The notes below the pieces were generated by a model. That model saw only the letters and a list, made by a program, of their open reading frames with translations. It was not told the origin of the DNA and made no database searches. A stretch of DNA of 64,000 nucleotides from assembly GCA_029582155.1 (NCBI GenBank), contig CM055899.1:73216886-73280885 (forward strand). The letters run 5' to 3'. Made by a program: the position numbers and the translations under genes. Below, one piece after another: positions 13,387 to 24,792 of this stretch (positions are counted from its first letter, which is position 1; every line of letters starts with the position of its first letter). This stretch comes from Panopea generosa (taxonomy: Eukaryota; Mollusca; Bivalvia; Adapedonta; Hiatellidae).

Positions 13387-13537
13387 ACTATACACAGTTT
13401 CTCATCAAACTACAATGTTGCAGTAATATGCATATTAAAACACATAAACACAAAACGAGTTGAATGACTAACATGAACATATTTTAATATATAGACATAT
13501 CTATCACTTCCGATACTATTATAATAATCCCACTTAA

Positions 13538-13872
13538 ATGCAGGAAGGCGATGCTACGATAGCACGATGACACGATGGTGATGGCACGATAGTACAATAG
13601 CACGATGGTGATGGTACGATGGCACGATGACGATGACGCGATGTAATATCGCGTCATCGTCATCGTGCTGTCGTGGCATCGCTTCATCACCATCGTGTCA
13701 TCACGTCATCATCATCGTGCTATCGTGTCATCACCATCGTGTCATCGTACCATCACCATCGTGCTATCGTACTATCGTGTCATCACCATCGTGTCATCGT
13801 GCTGTCGTGGCATCTCGTATGCTTGTTGACAAAGCGATAGCACGATGGCCCTAACGGAACACCGTACTTGAT
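13538..13872. mobile_element. Foldback-like element (copy 2, opposite orientation)
   Basis: The ends are the inverse of copy 1: the left GGAAGGCGATGCTACGA matches copy 1's right end, and the right CTAACGGAACACCGTACT matches copy 1's left end. The centre is a strict palindrome around 13630-13670 (CGATGACGCGATGTAATATC then its inverse). Confidence 0.8.
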
Positions 13873-13935
13873 AGCTTAGAGGTAAGCGACGTCGCACTAG
13901 AACCTGATTGTCGTAAGTTCAAATCTTCTCACGAG
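13866..13935 (+). mobile_element. tRNA-like SINE head abutting the foldback element
   Basis: The A-box-like TAGCTTAGAGGTAAGCG is followed about 35 bases later by AAGTTCAAATC. The acceptor stem is not conserved. Confidence 0.4.
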
Positions 13936-14119
13936 TAACTATTTTTTGTAATTTTGTAAATCAATCAGCAGAGTAAACCTAATCTATAACACATATATTA
14001 TATATAAATAGTTTCAATTATCAAAATTAATACTAGTTTTTAAACATATCATTATGTATTTCTCCATAGTTTTGTTTTTTCATTTAGAGTGTTAGTCAAT
14101 GTTTATTTTTCCATTTCAG

Positions 14120-14470
14120 AATGCATGGAAGTGGACACAAGTTTTATGGATGTGCTGTATGTAAGAAGAGAACAAACAAAGCCCAAAGAATGCCGCTCAA
14201 TCAATAAAAACATAAAGAAATATCTGCAAAAGAGACTATTCCTTGCAACGAAAGAAACCGATGTTATATGCAATAAATGTAGACATACATACTATTTAGC
14301 AGAAACAGCAATAGGGTGTGGGCCTGCAAAAGTAAACAATGATCACAGTGACCCTGACTTCGTACCTAAAACAGCAGTTCATTGCCATATCCCATCCCAT
14401 TCCAAAAAAAGAGAGATTCGTGCAGGCACAGGTTCGAAAGTTTATCCTCGTTGCCATTAAAGTAACATCG
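14120..14470 (+). pseudogene. Frameshifted exon with zinc-ribbon-like CxxC...CxxC motif
   Basis: A strong 3' splice site (TTATTTTTCCATTTCAG) ends at 14119. The frame from ATG 14121 reads MHGSGHKFYGCAVCKKRTNK and stops at 14205. The next frame takes over at about the same codon and reads KKYLQKRLFLATKETDVICN, then KCRHTYYLAE. Together CAVC and CNKC look like the two halves of a zinc ribbon, separated by one frame change near 14195-14210. A further shift after 14400 is possible (a third frame reads SCRHRFESLSSLPLK). Such paired CxxC modules occur at the N-termini of uncharacterised and transposon-derived invertebrate proteins. I do not recognise the specific family. It is a decayed exon or element fragment unless the frame change is a sequencing error. 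Confidence 0.45.
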
Positions 14471-15061
14471 GTTACCCATCCAAGTACTTACACTCCCCTA
14501 ACACTGTTCATCGTTGTTCAACTTCCAATACAGTCAGTGCACTTTAACTACATCGCTGTAAAAGCAGCAAGACTGTTGTAAGTGACCAATGTACATTCAT
14601 TACATCGGGTATGGTATTTAAGTCCCTGCACAATTGGCAATATTTACAATACTATCCACGTGGTTGATTGTTTCATCGGCAATGTTGGTGATATATATGA
14701 TATTGATTAGTGTTTTGCCTAAAATTGTTTTAATTAAAATAAACTAATGCTAAATATTTTATTACTCATTAATACTTTTCAATTACATAATTATAGCCCT
14801 AGTTAGTTCAACAGACCATAACTGGTTCTCACCTATCCACAATTGTCAGTGTTCTTGCTGTATATTTGGCGTGCCACATAACACTATACTAAAGGTCGAC
14901 GAAACCACTACCTGTTTTTAACACAAAATTAAAGTAGATGAACTGGTAGGTTGATGAAACCATCATCACCCATGGGCCACAGCATGTGAAATTAAAGCTA
15001 CAGTCGGACCCAAACTCACAGTGTGTTGAGAGAACATAAACCGCAACAATTTTTTTTTATA

Positions 15062-15300
15062 TCTGTACTGAATAGTTGTCATGGTGTGTGGCACAACAGT
15101 CACTAACCCAACACTTTACAGACATAAACATCTACCATATGTTTAAATATCTGTATTTGTCATAGTGTGTGCTACAAAAGCCACTAACCCAACATTTTAC
15201 AGACATAAACACCTACCATATGTTTAAATATTTGTATTTGTCATAGTGTGTGCTGCAAAAGTTGCTAACCTTAAATTTATGGACATAACATCAAGGAATT
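15062..15300. repeat. 81-bp tandem repeat, ~3 units
   Basis: The block CATAGTGTGTGCTACAAAAG followed by CACTAACCCAAC..TTTACAGACATAAAC recurs at 15080, 15161 and 15242. A weaker unit lies at 15464. The 113-codon frame starting at 15246 begins inside the last unit and is not supported as a gene. Confidence 0.85.
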
Positions 15301-15599
15301 ATATAGAGATGGAAAGGCAACTAGTTGAGTTTTGTGAACGCTCATGCCAAATAAGTAATCTTTCGTGTGCTATTTTATCAACATTTAGTCAGGAGATGCC
15401 AGTTTCCTATCCTTCTATACAAGTCCTTGTAAACATCAACACTTTTTTTAATATATGTAATTGTCATGGTGTTTGGCTCGAAAGTAGCTTACCTACTTTT
15501 ACGGACATATACATCCCATATTGGCGATTACCCGAGAAGAGTGTTGATTTTTTAGGTTCCAGGGGGATAGTGCAGGTTACAGATTGAAACCAACTGTAT

Positions 15600-15775
15600 G
15601 TTTCTTCTGGTTCCTCAGTGTGCTCAGTGTATAGCACCGCCACATGGACCCTCGATTTTAATACCCATCGGAACGACTGTTTTTAATTGGCCAGCCCCGG
15701 GGATCTAACCTACAACCTCAATGCTAGAAGTTTTGTGATTTACCGACTGAGCTAATGGGGCTAATCAGCTTATAC
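15600..15775 (-). mobile_element. tRNA-derived SINE, family E
   Basis: On the minus strand TAGCTCAGTCGGTAAATC is a textbook A box and GTAGGTTAGATCC a slightly altered B box ~40 bases later. A non-tRNA body follows. There is only one copy in the window. Confidence 0.6.
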
Positions 15776-16039
15776 TGGTTATGCTGCCATCAAAGCAGCT
15801 ATGTATTTTTGGACATCTTATCGAATACCGCCTGGAGATAATTGAATGATAATTGATCCAGAGTAGTGTTTAACTGGTCAGTGATAAATAATCCCCATGT
15901 GTATGTGCACCAATTAAAGTAATTAAAGAGACTAAACTTTTGTAAATGGTGACTTGTACAAGTTTCTACTTGGCCAGTGACTTGTACAATTTTCTACTTG
16001 TTCATAACATCTGGCTATAGGATTGTACCGGTCTCACTA

Positions 16040-16650
16040 TTTAGCGTCAAGAAGCGTAAAGAAGCGACAAGAAGCGTCAAGAGCTTTATTATTAATAAAA
16101 GTTACCGTCAGGAAATAACCATGTGTATATAATACCTATATAAACATATATCAGTTGATTTTTTTAAATTCCATTCATTAATAAAGTCATAATTGAACTT
16201 TGTTTCTCCGTTGCGATACCGACAAGAAGATCCGCCATTTTGTTTATGCAAAGTATAGTAACCCGTTAGCGTCAAGAAGCTGTATTGGCGTATGTGACAC
16301 TAATGATAAACATTGTCTGCACTAACACTTGATTTTAAATAAATTAATTACATTCAAATAATTTTTTTATAAGTGTTGTGATTGCTAAAAAGCGTATCGG
16401 TACATGTTAACCTATCACAAAATATTAGCGTCAAGAAATCTGATTACTAGCGTCAAGAAGTATAACCTTGTAAAAAGTGTTTCAAAATATCAGCGTCAAG
16501 AAATCTGATTACTAGCGTCAAAAAGCAAAACCTTGTAAAAAGTGTTTCAAAATATCAGCGTCAAGAAATCTGATTACTAGCGTCAAGAAGCATCACGTTG
16601 AAGAAATAATAAATTGATACGTAAAAGATCAACGTGAAGAAGCATACAAC
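16040..16650. repeat. Clustered AGCGTCAAGAAGC motif with 65-bp tandem core
   Basis: AGCGTCAAG-type sites occur at about 16042, 16060-16080, 16268, 16427, 16449, 16492, 16514, 16557, 16579 and 16631. From 16416 to 16610 they sit in ~3 copies of a 65-bp unit. Inside the cluster, on the minus strand, an ATG with strong context starts at 16238 (CAAAATGGCGGATC, also a YY1-type site) and opens a 24-codon frame beginning MADLLVGIATEKQSS. This could be a regulatory cluster, a first exon or a repeat. The function is unknown. Confidence 0.7.
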
Positions 16651-16949
16651 TTTTTCCTATTACTATATAAAGTACCCATTACTTCCCTTCCAACCCATAA
16701 TCCATATAATAATTTAATCCAGCTTTGCACTTGACATAATGATAAACTATATTCATATGATTCAATTTATTGAGTAACCAAACATCTAATTATATAATAA
16801 TATAGTATAATAAATAGTATATCTATACTAAATTGTGTCTATTAGCACTGTTACATTGGGCATATATTCACATTCCTTGCATAATTCCGATGAGCAGGGC
16901 GTAACCGTTATCACTACTCACAGTTCATTAAGGCAGGGCATTATCACTA

Positions 16950-18130
16950 CAGGGTTCTCAATAGGACTCAAAAGAGGGGAGTAATTTGACCCCTGACCCC
17001 AAAAACTTGAGAGTCAAAAATGAAATCTTGAGAGTCAATATGAACGGATGGTTTTACGCGTTAAATTGCAAAACATCTCCAGATTTTGTGGTTGGAAGTT
17101 CTATGTGTTGGCATGTATTATATATGATATATGGCAAGAAATCATATAAAACAATATATAATCTTTATCAGTTTTATTTTTATTTTTTTCCTATTTGAAT
17201 ATTTATAATGAATAGCAAGATACATATTATGGGCTGTTCCATCTATTACGTTCTGATTCAAATTGACCCTTTTCTGAAAAGGTCAAAACTATTGATATTT
17301 GTAACTTCTGTTCTCGCGATGTTCATTGAGTACCATTTAAATGATCGGCATGGTCGTTTTATGTTAATACAATAAGAAGTTCAAGCCAGCATGCCTATTT
17401 GTAGAGTATATGCTTTCAATCTGGCTGAATTCAGTCATTATCATTACATGTGGTTATAGGTTTCACTTAATATTTTTGCTGGATAATTAATTGAACTTGT
17501 ATCATTTAAAAGTAAAATGGGCATTATCAAATAAAAGTTAATCCTGATGAAGTGATTGGCTGAATTCAGTCAAACTTTAGTTGAGTGTACACGAATTACA
17601 AATGCTGCATGTAAAATCGATATTTGCCATTCCAGCTCTTCACTGGCTGAATTCAGCCAAACTTTACATTTAGAAGTCAGTTTGCAAACCTGCTTTTGAA
17701 GGAAACCATTTTGCTTGCTGGCCGAATTCAGTCAGTATTAGGCATTTCACAATACAACATGAAAACTACAGAACGTCTTTTATACATTTCATATCGTTCT
17801 TCTGTAAAATTACTTGGCTGAATTCAGTCAGTAGGATCAAATTTGGTTATCAGACAATTTTGTTAGCGCTCTTTAAGTTTTATGAACGTTTAATATATAA
17901 AATGAAATATGAACAAATGATATTCTAGAACAAAATTTTATAATCCATCTTTTTATTATTTGATAATGTATTTTGCCAGTTTTAATAAGATCCTTAGCCT
18001 GTAATATGCTAATATACATTATACAAAAATCCAATGTCGCCAAATTTGGCTCTAACGAAATATAGCCGTTTGGTTTAAATGCAAATAAAATAGTATCTAA
18101 TAAATATAAGCTGTACTAATGGGAAGTGAT
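16950..18130 (+). mobile_element. hAT-related element copy 1, coding region lost
   Basis: It begins with CAGGGTTCTCAAT, the same 13 bases that begin (inverted) the element at 50302. From 17232 to about 18125 it aligns in order with the minus strand of 48420-49030. Shared landmarks are ACGTTCTGATTCA, the hairpin GACCCTTTTCTGAAAAGGTC, AACTTCTGTTCTCGCG, the palindromes TGGCTGAATTCAGCCA, ATATGAACAAAT, CCTGTAATATG and GTTTGATTTAAATG-like sequence. It has ~290 bases (17319-17610) that copy 2 lacks. No transposase sequence lies between the terminus and the shared 3' part. The 3' terminal repeat was not found. Confidence 0.7.
17422..17830. repeat. Phased palindromes TGGCTGAATTCAGCCA (five sites)
   Basis: Sites lie at 17422, 17567, 17644, 17719 and 17815. 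The one at 17644 is a perfect 16-base palindrome and the others differ by one or two bases. The spacings of the last three (75 and 96) reproduce those in copy 2 (76 and 97), so the sites belong to the element. Confidence 0.9.
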
Positions 18131-19344
18131 TATTTAATCCAAATATGAAACAAGAATGTGAAATGTATAAAAACAAACATCAGAATAAAAAAGGGTTTTA
18201 TGGTTAAATCTCTGTAGGCTTATGATACGTTCGAATCACTTAACAAGGCCAAATCATGATTTAAACAAACTATTAGGTGATCATAATTATGTTTATCCTT
18301 CATATTAATATACAGAAAACGCACGCACGCACACACATGTATATACAGTATTATGGTTTAAAACATCTCTAGTTTTAGAGATGCCTTTTCCTTTTTAATG
18401 ATTGACACCCAAAACCATTTCAATATTATCGTGGGATCAGACTACACAACTGTACTACCTATCGAGTAGTTATATCCTGTCATTTGTAGTTTCTGAGAAA
18501 GATATTTTAAAACTCTTCTCTAAATAATTATGCCTGAGTAAATATTTGGTACCATGTGGCTGGGGTGGTCATTACAGCTCAAAGGTGGGATTAAGTTAAA
18601 TCTAAGATTCATTATTAATGATTGAAATACCTTTCGTATATAGTATGATGACCTATGCAAGTTTAAAGCTAATTGTCTTAGACATGGATGTGAAATGTAA
18701 ATAGCTTTAATGCAGTTTTTAGATTAACAAAAAATATAACCATAAAATTTATGATAAAACTACACAAATGAACACTTTCAAAACAAATGAATCACAAGTG
18801 GGATATAAATAAAACTTTTTAAGAATTATATTTTTATGACAAACTGAATTATGTATACTGTAGTATACAAACATTTGAAACATTTACAAATAAATTGACA
18901 AACACATTTTTAACGAAAACCTTATTGTAGCATTTTTGTTTGTATTTTGTAAAATATGATATACCATGTTATTCCCTGAACATTTTCAAGAAACCTGAGG
19001 GCAAGCTTTTTTGAGCCATCTTAGGAGGATTTTGATCACATGCTTTAGTATTATGTGGATGACTTAATTGTTTATAATAATAATACAAATATAATAGTAC
19101 TTTTATATCAAACATATAAAATTTATTTTAAACATATTTTATTGTTTAGAATATGTCATTACATGAAATAGCAAAAGGGTTTTGGCCGCAAGTTATCCAA
19201 CATTAAAAGTGGCCCTTTCAAACAACAAATTATTTACATAAAATATCCAGATGGCAATAACACAATCATATTTATAAAGGTAAATGGAAGAAAATAAAAT
19301 AGCGGGCATTGTTTAAATATACGCATCCAATGCTGATTGCAAAT
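18131..19344. other. AT-rich sequence, nothing recognised
   Basis: A short CACGCACGCACACACA run lies near 18320. No gene or repeat copy is supported. It may include the diverged 3' end of the preceding element. Confidence 0.4.
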
Positions 19345-19368
19345 GGGGGGGGGGGGGGGGGGGGGGGG
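19345..19368. repeat. poly(G) run of 24
   Basis: An uninterrupted G run in otherwise ~33% GC DNA. A second run of 19 lies at 51060-51078. The exact length may be unreliable in assembly. Confidence 0.9.
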
Positions 19369-19439
19369 TTTACTTCACTTAAACTTAATAAGATATTTTG
19401 TTTATCAAAACATGTCTTTAATATTAATTTGGAGATTGT

Positions 19440-19870
19440 TAAATATAAAAATACATGTTTCATCATATGAAAAATGCTAGAACTCAATTATTTAGAAAAA
19501 AAATTATACCATACATTTTCATGATAAACAATATTGCGGAACATATACTTAATTCTCAATATATAACATCATTTAAACGCCAACTTATACATCATGTGTT
19601 AACGCACCAAAATACCATGTTTTCATTTAACAAGTTATTTTGAAGTATCTATTATTCATGCTCGTCTAAGAAATAGTTACAGTATGATATATTTCGTCTA
19701 CAAATTAAAGTTATATTCAATATATATATATATAATATGAGCATTTAAAAGAGGACGCTGAACACTATTTCATGCATTGTCCTTAATGTTCGTGCTACAT
19801 GCCACCTTCATTCTTTAGGTGTTATATGGGAGTGATAATAAAACATGTAAGCAGATGACCGATAATCCAA
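19440..19870 (+). pseudogene. Non-LTR retrotransposon remnant (C-terminal part of ORF2)
   Basis: Three successive frames give a recognisable order of motifs. First, ARTQLFRKKIIPYIF..ITSFKRQLIHH resembles the region after the reverse transcriptase domain, where R-T-x2-F-R..F-P and SFK-x2-L are typical. In a second frame IIHARLRNSY follows, and in a third EDAEHYFMHCP, a form of the cysteine/histidine motif near the C-terminus of many LINE proteins. Two frameshifts and several stops show it is dead. Only ~430 bp is recognisable, with no 5' part or 3' tail assigned. The clade cannot be fixed from this. Confidence 0.6.
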
Positions 19871-20272
19871 GGATCAATCTTATTGCATTACTTTGAATTT
19901 GTATCCTTAGTGGAAGAGAAGAAATTGTTTCCCTCTGTTGAAAATAACACATACAATACATATATAAAGAAAATAACCCTTATTCCCTGGCTGCCATGTT
20001 TTTAAACGGATCAAATTGATTTTAGCTATTTGGGTAGAGGGTCTTGTACTGATGAACATTTGTACAAAATTATTTGAAATCTGACCACCGGTTAGTTATT
20101 ACATGAAAAACTATATCATATTCATGAAACACATAGTGACTTTCAAAAAGTGCAACATTTGTGACATAAGTTGAAATATTTAAAATGAACAATTCAATTG
20201 CAAAACAATTTTAAATGTCAAACTGAGTTTGATTACACATTTGAGAACAATCTTAGTTACTATTTTCTGGTA

Positions 20273-20387
20273 TTATTCAAACATATTTATTTCGTTTCTT
20301 GTTCTTAGAGTTAAAACAATTTGCTTCAACAGAAGTCGATGGCGATATGATACTTTCTTTGCTTCCACATCTTTTTCCTGAATATAC
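20273..20387 (-). CDS. Candidate terminal exon of a minus-strand gene
   Basis: A good 3' splice site (GTTGTTATTTCAG) precedes the exon on the minus strand. Read in phase 2 it gives YIQEKDVEAKKVSYRH then RLLLKQIVLTLRTR and stops at TAA (20273-20275). That phase matches the out-phase of the 51-nt exon at 27830-27880. The phase 0 frame is also open, so the frame choice depends on that link. The product is basic and leucine-rich, and I recognise no family. Chance cannot be excluded. Confidence 0.3.
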
Positions 20388-20984
20388 CTGAAATAACAAC
20401 AAAAATAAAATATTTCACGATTTTTTTAATACTGACCTATGCATAAATTTTACTTATATATCCTGTTAAAATTTACATTATTTTATTTCGATATATTTCT
20501 GCTTTTACATTAGATTAACATGTTACCTACAAGCGGTACTAAATAACAAAACACATCATGATATATTTCGAATCAAGCTTATTTTGCATATTATTATGTA
20601 TATATTATAATATAATTTAGATTAAGAATAAAAGAGTCATACTAAACTAAATAAGATATCTCGCAGATTTGAAAAATGAAATTATCAAATCGACATACAT
20701 TTAGGACAAGGACAACATGATACCTTTTTAATTAAATAAAATACTGGCATAGTTGTAAAATTTAGCACAAATGGTTGCTATTTGGATGGATAATGTCTGG
20801 TACAAAATACCATTGTTTACCTTAAAAACATGTTTTTAAACTTGCTTTTATCTCCAACATTTGAATTAGACCTGACCCGTTGAGTCACATAAATGATTTA
20901 GCATATAATGATCTCAATTATAGCCAACTCATTCAAAATATTCCAGGCATCATCGAAAATCTATACTTAAATTCATACTACCGA

Positions 20985-21045
20985 ACGCAGTGGTAATATC
21001 TATGGAGTATGTGATCCGGGTTCAAATCCCGTGACATACATTATG
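20985..21045 (+). mobile_element. tRNA-like fragment
   Basis: CGCAGTGGTAATATC (A-box-like) and CCGGGTTCAAATCCCG (B box in a perfect T-arm) are present. The 5' acceptor and anticodon arms are missing. Confidence 0.45.
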
Positions 21046-21429
21046 GTTTATTTTTGGTTGATTTTCGGAGCCACACTATTGTCCCCACAGAGATCCACAA
21101 ATATTTTTAATTGTTATAATGTTAGTACTGAATGCTTTGAGCATTGTTAGAATCACTTTTTATTCAATGTGTCATTTATACAGACAAACTAGTCAATAGC
21201 AGTATTATTCTCGCTAAACTATATATGAATATATGTAAAATTGCGTACAACCACTTTCAACTCTGTCTCCTATCATAATATTATCAATTCATTAAAAAAG
21301 CGTTTGCATCTAATGGAAGATATTTAAAATGGAATATAAAACTCATCGACGAAATCCTTTTTTAAATGAACACAAACAAACTGCACAATTTCATTGCATG
21401 TACTGAATGAAACAACACGTTCGCTGTCG

Positions 21430-21478
21430 TCTCTTTGATGACTGTGACGTCACCGTGCGTCGGCTAACATCAAAGATA
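21430..21478. promoter_or_regulatory. CRE palindrome inside a small hairpin
   Basis: TGACGTCA lies at about 21446 in a GC-rich island and is flanked by the inverted pair TCTTTGATG / CATCAAAGA. No adjacent gene could be defined, so a regulatory role is only possible. Confidence 0.3.
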
Positions 21479-21987
21479 TATTGTACGGGCGAAACGTACA
21501 TGATTTCAAGTCCTTGAATATGACGTGTTTATGTTGCTTCTTTTGGAAAATTGAAGCATGTTTTTGGATTGCAAAGTTAGTAATATGGAGGAAATATATT
21601 AAATTAATGGATAAGATATATCAACGGTATGTACTCTGTGAACAACTATTTTTCCAAACGTTATGGTTAACGCAAATAATTCCAGTCTGACATCAAAATA
21701 AAATCGGTCCCGGTCACTTTCCTAATTAATGTCATTAATTTCATAATTAAAGTCACTGTTAAAAAGCTCAAACAAACAAGTAATACTGTGCATTTTTATA
21801 AAATATTTTAAAGACGCAAGCCATTTTTGGTCCGAAGTCTCAGCTTTGACCACTTTGAAAAAATAAACGTCACGAACAAAAATTTAACACATTAAGGCAA
21901 GCAAAACCGTTTTAATGAACCGATATGGGTCGCAAATCACACATCGAAGGTCTGTTACGTAGCGATAGACTCTTCCGAAAAACTCCA

Positions 21988-22975
21988 GGGGCGGATCAAG
22001 GATTTCAGTTTAGAGGGAGCGCGCATGTGCGTATCCAGGAATTGATGTTAGGGTTCGAGGGTAAATGGCGGCAAATTATACTTAAGTGAATGTATATACA
22101 TTTATAACTTAATTCTTTTGAATAAAGATAAACATAATAACACGTATACCTTGAATTTTTTTTATAAACTTTTTTATTTACAAAAAAAAATATCGCTAGG
22201 CAGGCTCGAACGTTTAACCTCTAGATTGACAGGCGCACGCCTTACCTATTACGCTACTGAACCACATAGATTTGTATTAGACACCAATCATAGCACATCA
22301 CTATCTTGTTAGGAGCAGGCCGATGGCATATTGTTTTTCTGGCTAAATCTTTTTTTTAATATAACGTTGAATGAAAATAGATGAAAGTTTAACATAGATT
22401 TCAGTGTTGTATTGACTATTTGTTTGTCTCAGTTTGTCTACCAGTTTAGTTGTTTCTGTCTCGGTGCTTTTGAAAGTTTGGTCTACGCAGTGTAGATATT
22501 TTAATTGTATACATGTTTTAGCAGACTGGTCTATTTAAATTCATTTACACATGTTATGACATGCAAATAAACATACATTTTATTCTGCGTTTGACTTTCT
22601 GCAGATGATGATATAAATGTAAAAAAAGCTATTCAGCTTTTTTTTTTAAATTTTGCTTGCGTTGATGGTGCCGCCATAATAAACTTTTTCGCGTAAAATT
22701 ACCAGAATTGATATAGATCTAACGACAAGGAAAAAAACTTAAAAAAAAAACGACCAAACACTGGGCAACAGTAGAATATACTCAAGCATCATGATAGAAG
22801 TAGTTTGTACATATTTTAGGTACATCAAATATGTGCTTAATTTGTTTAAACACAAATCGTTAAGATGGTTATTTGAGTTCAGGGTGAATGTGTAGAAGAA
22901 AAACCTATGCTTGCCAAATTTTAGTGGGTGCATGCGCCCCCCGCCCTGATTCCACCCTTGAACTCCCTTACATAT
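21988..22975. mobile_element. Possible DNA-transposon ends enclosing ~1 kb
   Basis: The left end (CAGGGGCGGATCAAGGATTT then GGGAGCGCGCATG) and right end (GGTGCATGCGCCCCCC..CTGATTCCACCC) are roughly inverse. They resemble the GGGGCGGATCCAGGATTT-type termini common in animal non-autonomous elements. A tRNA-like head lies inside on the minus strand at 22195-22265 (GGTTCAGTAGCGTAATAGG, then GTTCGAGCC). It could instead be two unrelated element ends. Confidence 0.35.
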
Positions 22976-23197
22976 CTGTAATGGCTTAGTCGAAATTGAC
23001 CTCCTTTTGCACAGCGGGTGACAAAACAATAGAATGTTATTGCTACAAGGCATATTTCACAGCTTAGTAAAGCATGATAGGGGTAATTTATACGTCCGAT
23101 AGAAAATATCTGGACCGATTTTTTATTCAATTTTGAAACGAAACCCGGTTTTGAACGGTAGAAATCGGTCCAAAAACCCGGTGATTTTAGAAGCCCT

Positions 23198-23335
23198 GGG
23201 CCCGGTTTCTCAAAAATACTTCAGTCTGCTATTTTACTTAAACTCAAATAGTGTGCTCAATTTCAGTATAAAATTGAGCACACTATCGAGTTTAAGTAAA
23301 ATAAGAGACTCAAGTATGTTTGTGAAACCGGGGCC
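23198..23335. mobile_element. MITE with near full-length inverted repeats
   Basis: The left arm (GGGCCCGGTTTCTCAAAAAT to GTGCTCAATTT) and right arm (AAATTGAGCACACTA to GAAACCGGGGCC) are inverse over about 64 bases, with a loop of only ~7 (CAGTATA). Differences between arms are few, so it is fairly young or kept as a hairpin. No target duplication was identified. A second, smaller inverted pair (GGACCGATTTTTT / GAAATCGGTCC) lies just upstream at 23113-23170. Confidence 0.85.
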
Positions 23336-24505
23336 TGGTACTGATGTATTAAATACTTTTACATATTTCCATTGTTGATTGATACTTTTGTAAGTATGTA
23401 TGCCTAGTGTGTAGATATTTACAGCTATGTATTATCAAAGTAAGAAGGGCGGAGTTCACTTTATCGAAAACCGGTATGGTTGGCCATTCAGCATATTTAA
23501 AACAGAAGGTTGGCTAAACTACTGGTCTGTTTGCTCTTATCTCTACATGGGGGTTGGATTGATAGCTGTGAGAACTATTGATGTATGAGAGATAAGATGA
23601 CTAGTCCCTTGGGGCCAGTCACTATTTATAATACTGGTAATCAACATTATAATGCATACTAATAATTCTGTTCTCATTGGTCAAATTGAGTTAGAAGTAG
23701 CTACATGACGGAGTGTATTTTGCAAATGGATACACAATGATTTCTAAATTAACAAAATGTTTCTTACATTAATAATGAAAATTGCCTTTTTAATGTATAC
23801 TCGGCACAATGCACACAATCCTATAATAAAAACTGGCAATATCTTTATTTAAATTTAAAAAGGTTTTCAAAGAATATTTTTATTTATTTATAAACTTTAA
23901 ATCAACATGACATACACTCATGTATTCATCAACAGTTTTGCTCATTTTCAATCAAATAAATTAGGTATGAATCTTAAATTTAAAAAGACATCGTCACTAT
24001 TTAAGCGAATACAGAAAAATCAGTGGGAAAGGCCATTTTTCGTTGCTGCTGACGTTTATACTGTTACTCCGGTCTTTAATGAGGTGTTTAATTAAGATCT
24101 AATGGGGGTTGTAAATGAACAAAATAGCCGTATAGATTAAGTACCATTGCCCAGCATGTGGTGATTACTGGTATTATGCTCGGTGATCAGATAAGAACTG
24201 CCATTTGAGTTGTGTATAAATCGGTTTTTGCTTCAAGTAAACTAAACATCATTCAATTTCTCGGATGGAAATTGTAGTTCGTAATCATTATTTTTGCAAA
24301 TTATCTATAATAATTTCATCAAAATACATCATAACCAAACAAATAGTTTTGAAAAGCATAGCTGCTATATCTCATGTTGTTTTTCAGAGGTATGTGCGAT
24401 TACTCAAGAAAAATAATATATCCCTGATATATAGGGTTGCTAAAGTATGCCTTCAAAACATAAGAATTTCTAGAATACTAGTTACATAATCTTGGTTAAT
24501 TAGAT

Positions 24506-24792
24506 TGAATAGATTTAGTGAATATTTTGCGTCATCTTTATGCCATCGAGGGCTAACAGACGATCAGTTAACCTAACCACTGTTTCCTGGGATAAACCAG
24601 TACTCGAGCACACCTCGTCTCCGCAATTAACTGATAACTTTCCCACTTGAAACAATGGTGAGAGACGAATGATAATGAGACACAATGTCGTATATCAATC
24701 ATCACGGAGACTGTTGCCGGGCAGGGGATTCGAACTCACGACCCCTGGATTGATAGTCAGACGCGTAACAGACTGAGCTTATCAGGCCCGGC
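24506..24792 (-). mobile_element. SINE family C, with 13-bp target duplication
   Basis: Flanked by TGGTTAATTAGAT at 24493-24505 and 24793-24805. The minus-strand order is: head with A box AAGCTCAGTCTG and B box GAGTTCGAATCCCC, CAGTCTCCGTGATGATTGAT, CATTCGTCTCTCACC, TGCTCGAGTACTGG, GGAAACAGTGGTTAG and GATCGTCTGTTAGCCCTCGA. Confidence 0.92.

Noticed and set aside
14339..14581. 80-codon frame overlapping the zinc-ribbon exon
   Set aside because: Overlapping frame of the broken exon. Only a short part could continue the original protein; the remainder has no support.
15246..15587. 113-codon plus-strand frame
   Set aside because: It starts inside the 81-bp tandem repeat and shows no splice signal or recognisable motif.
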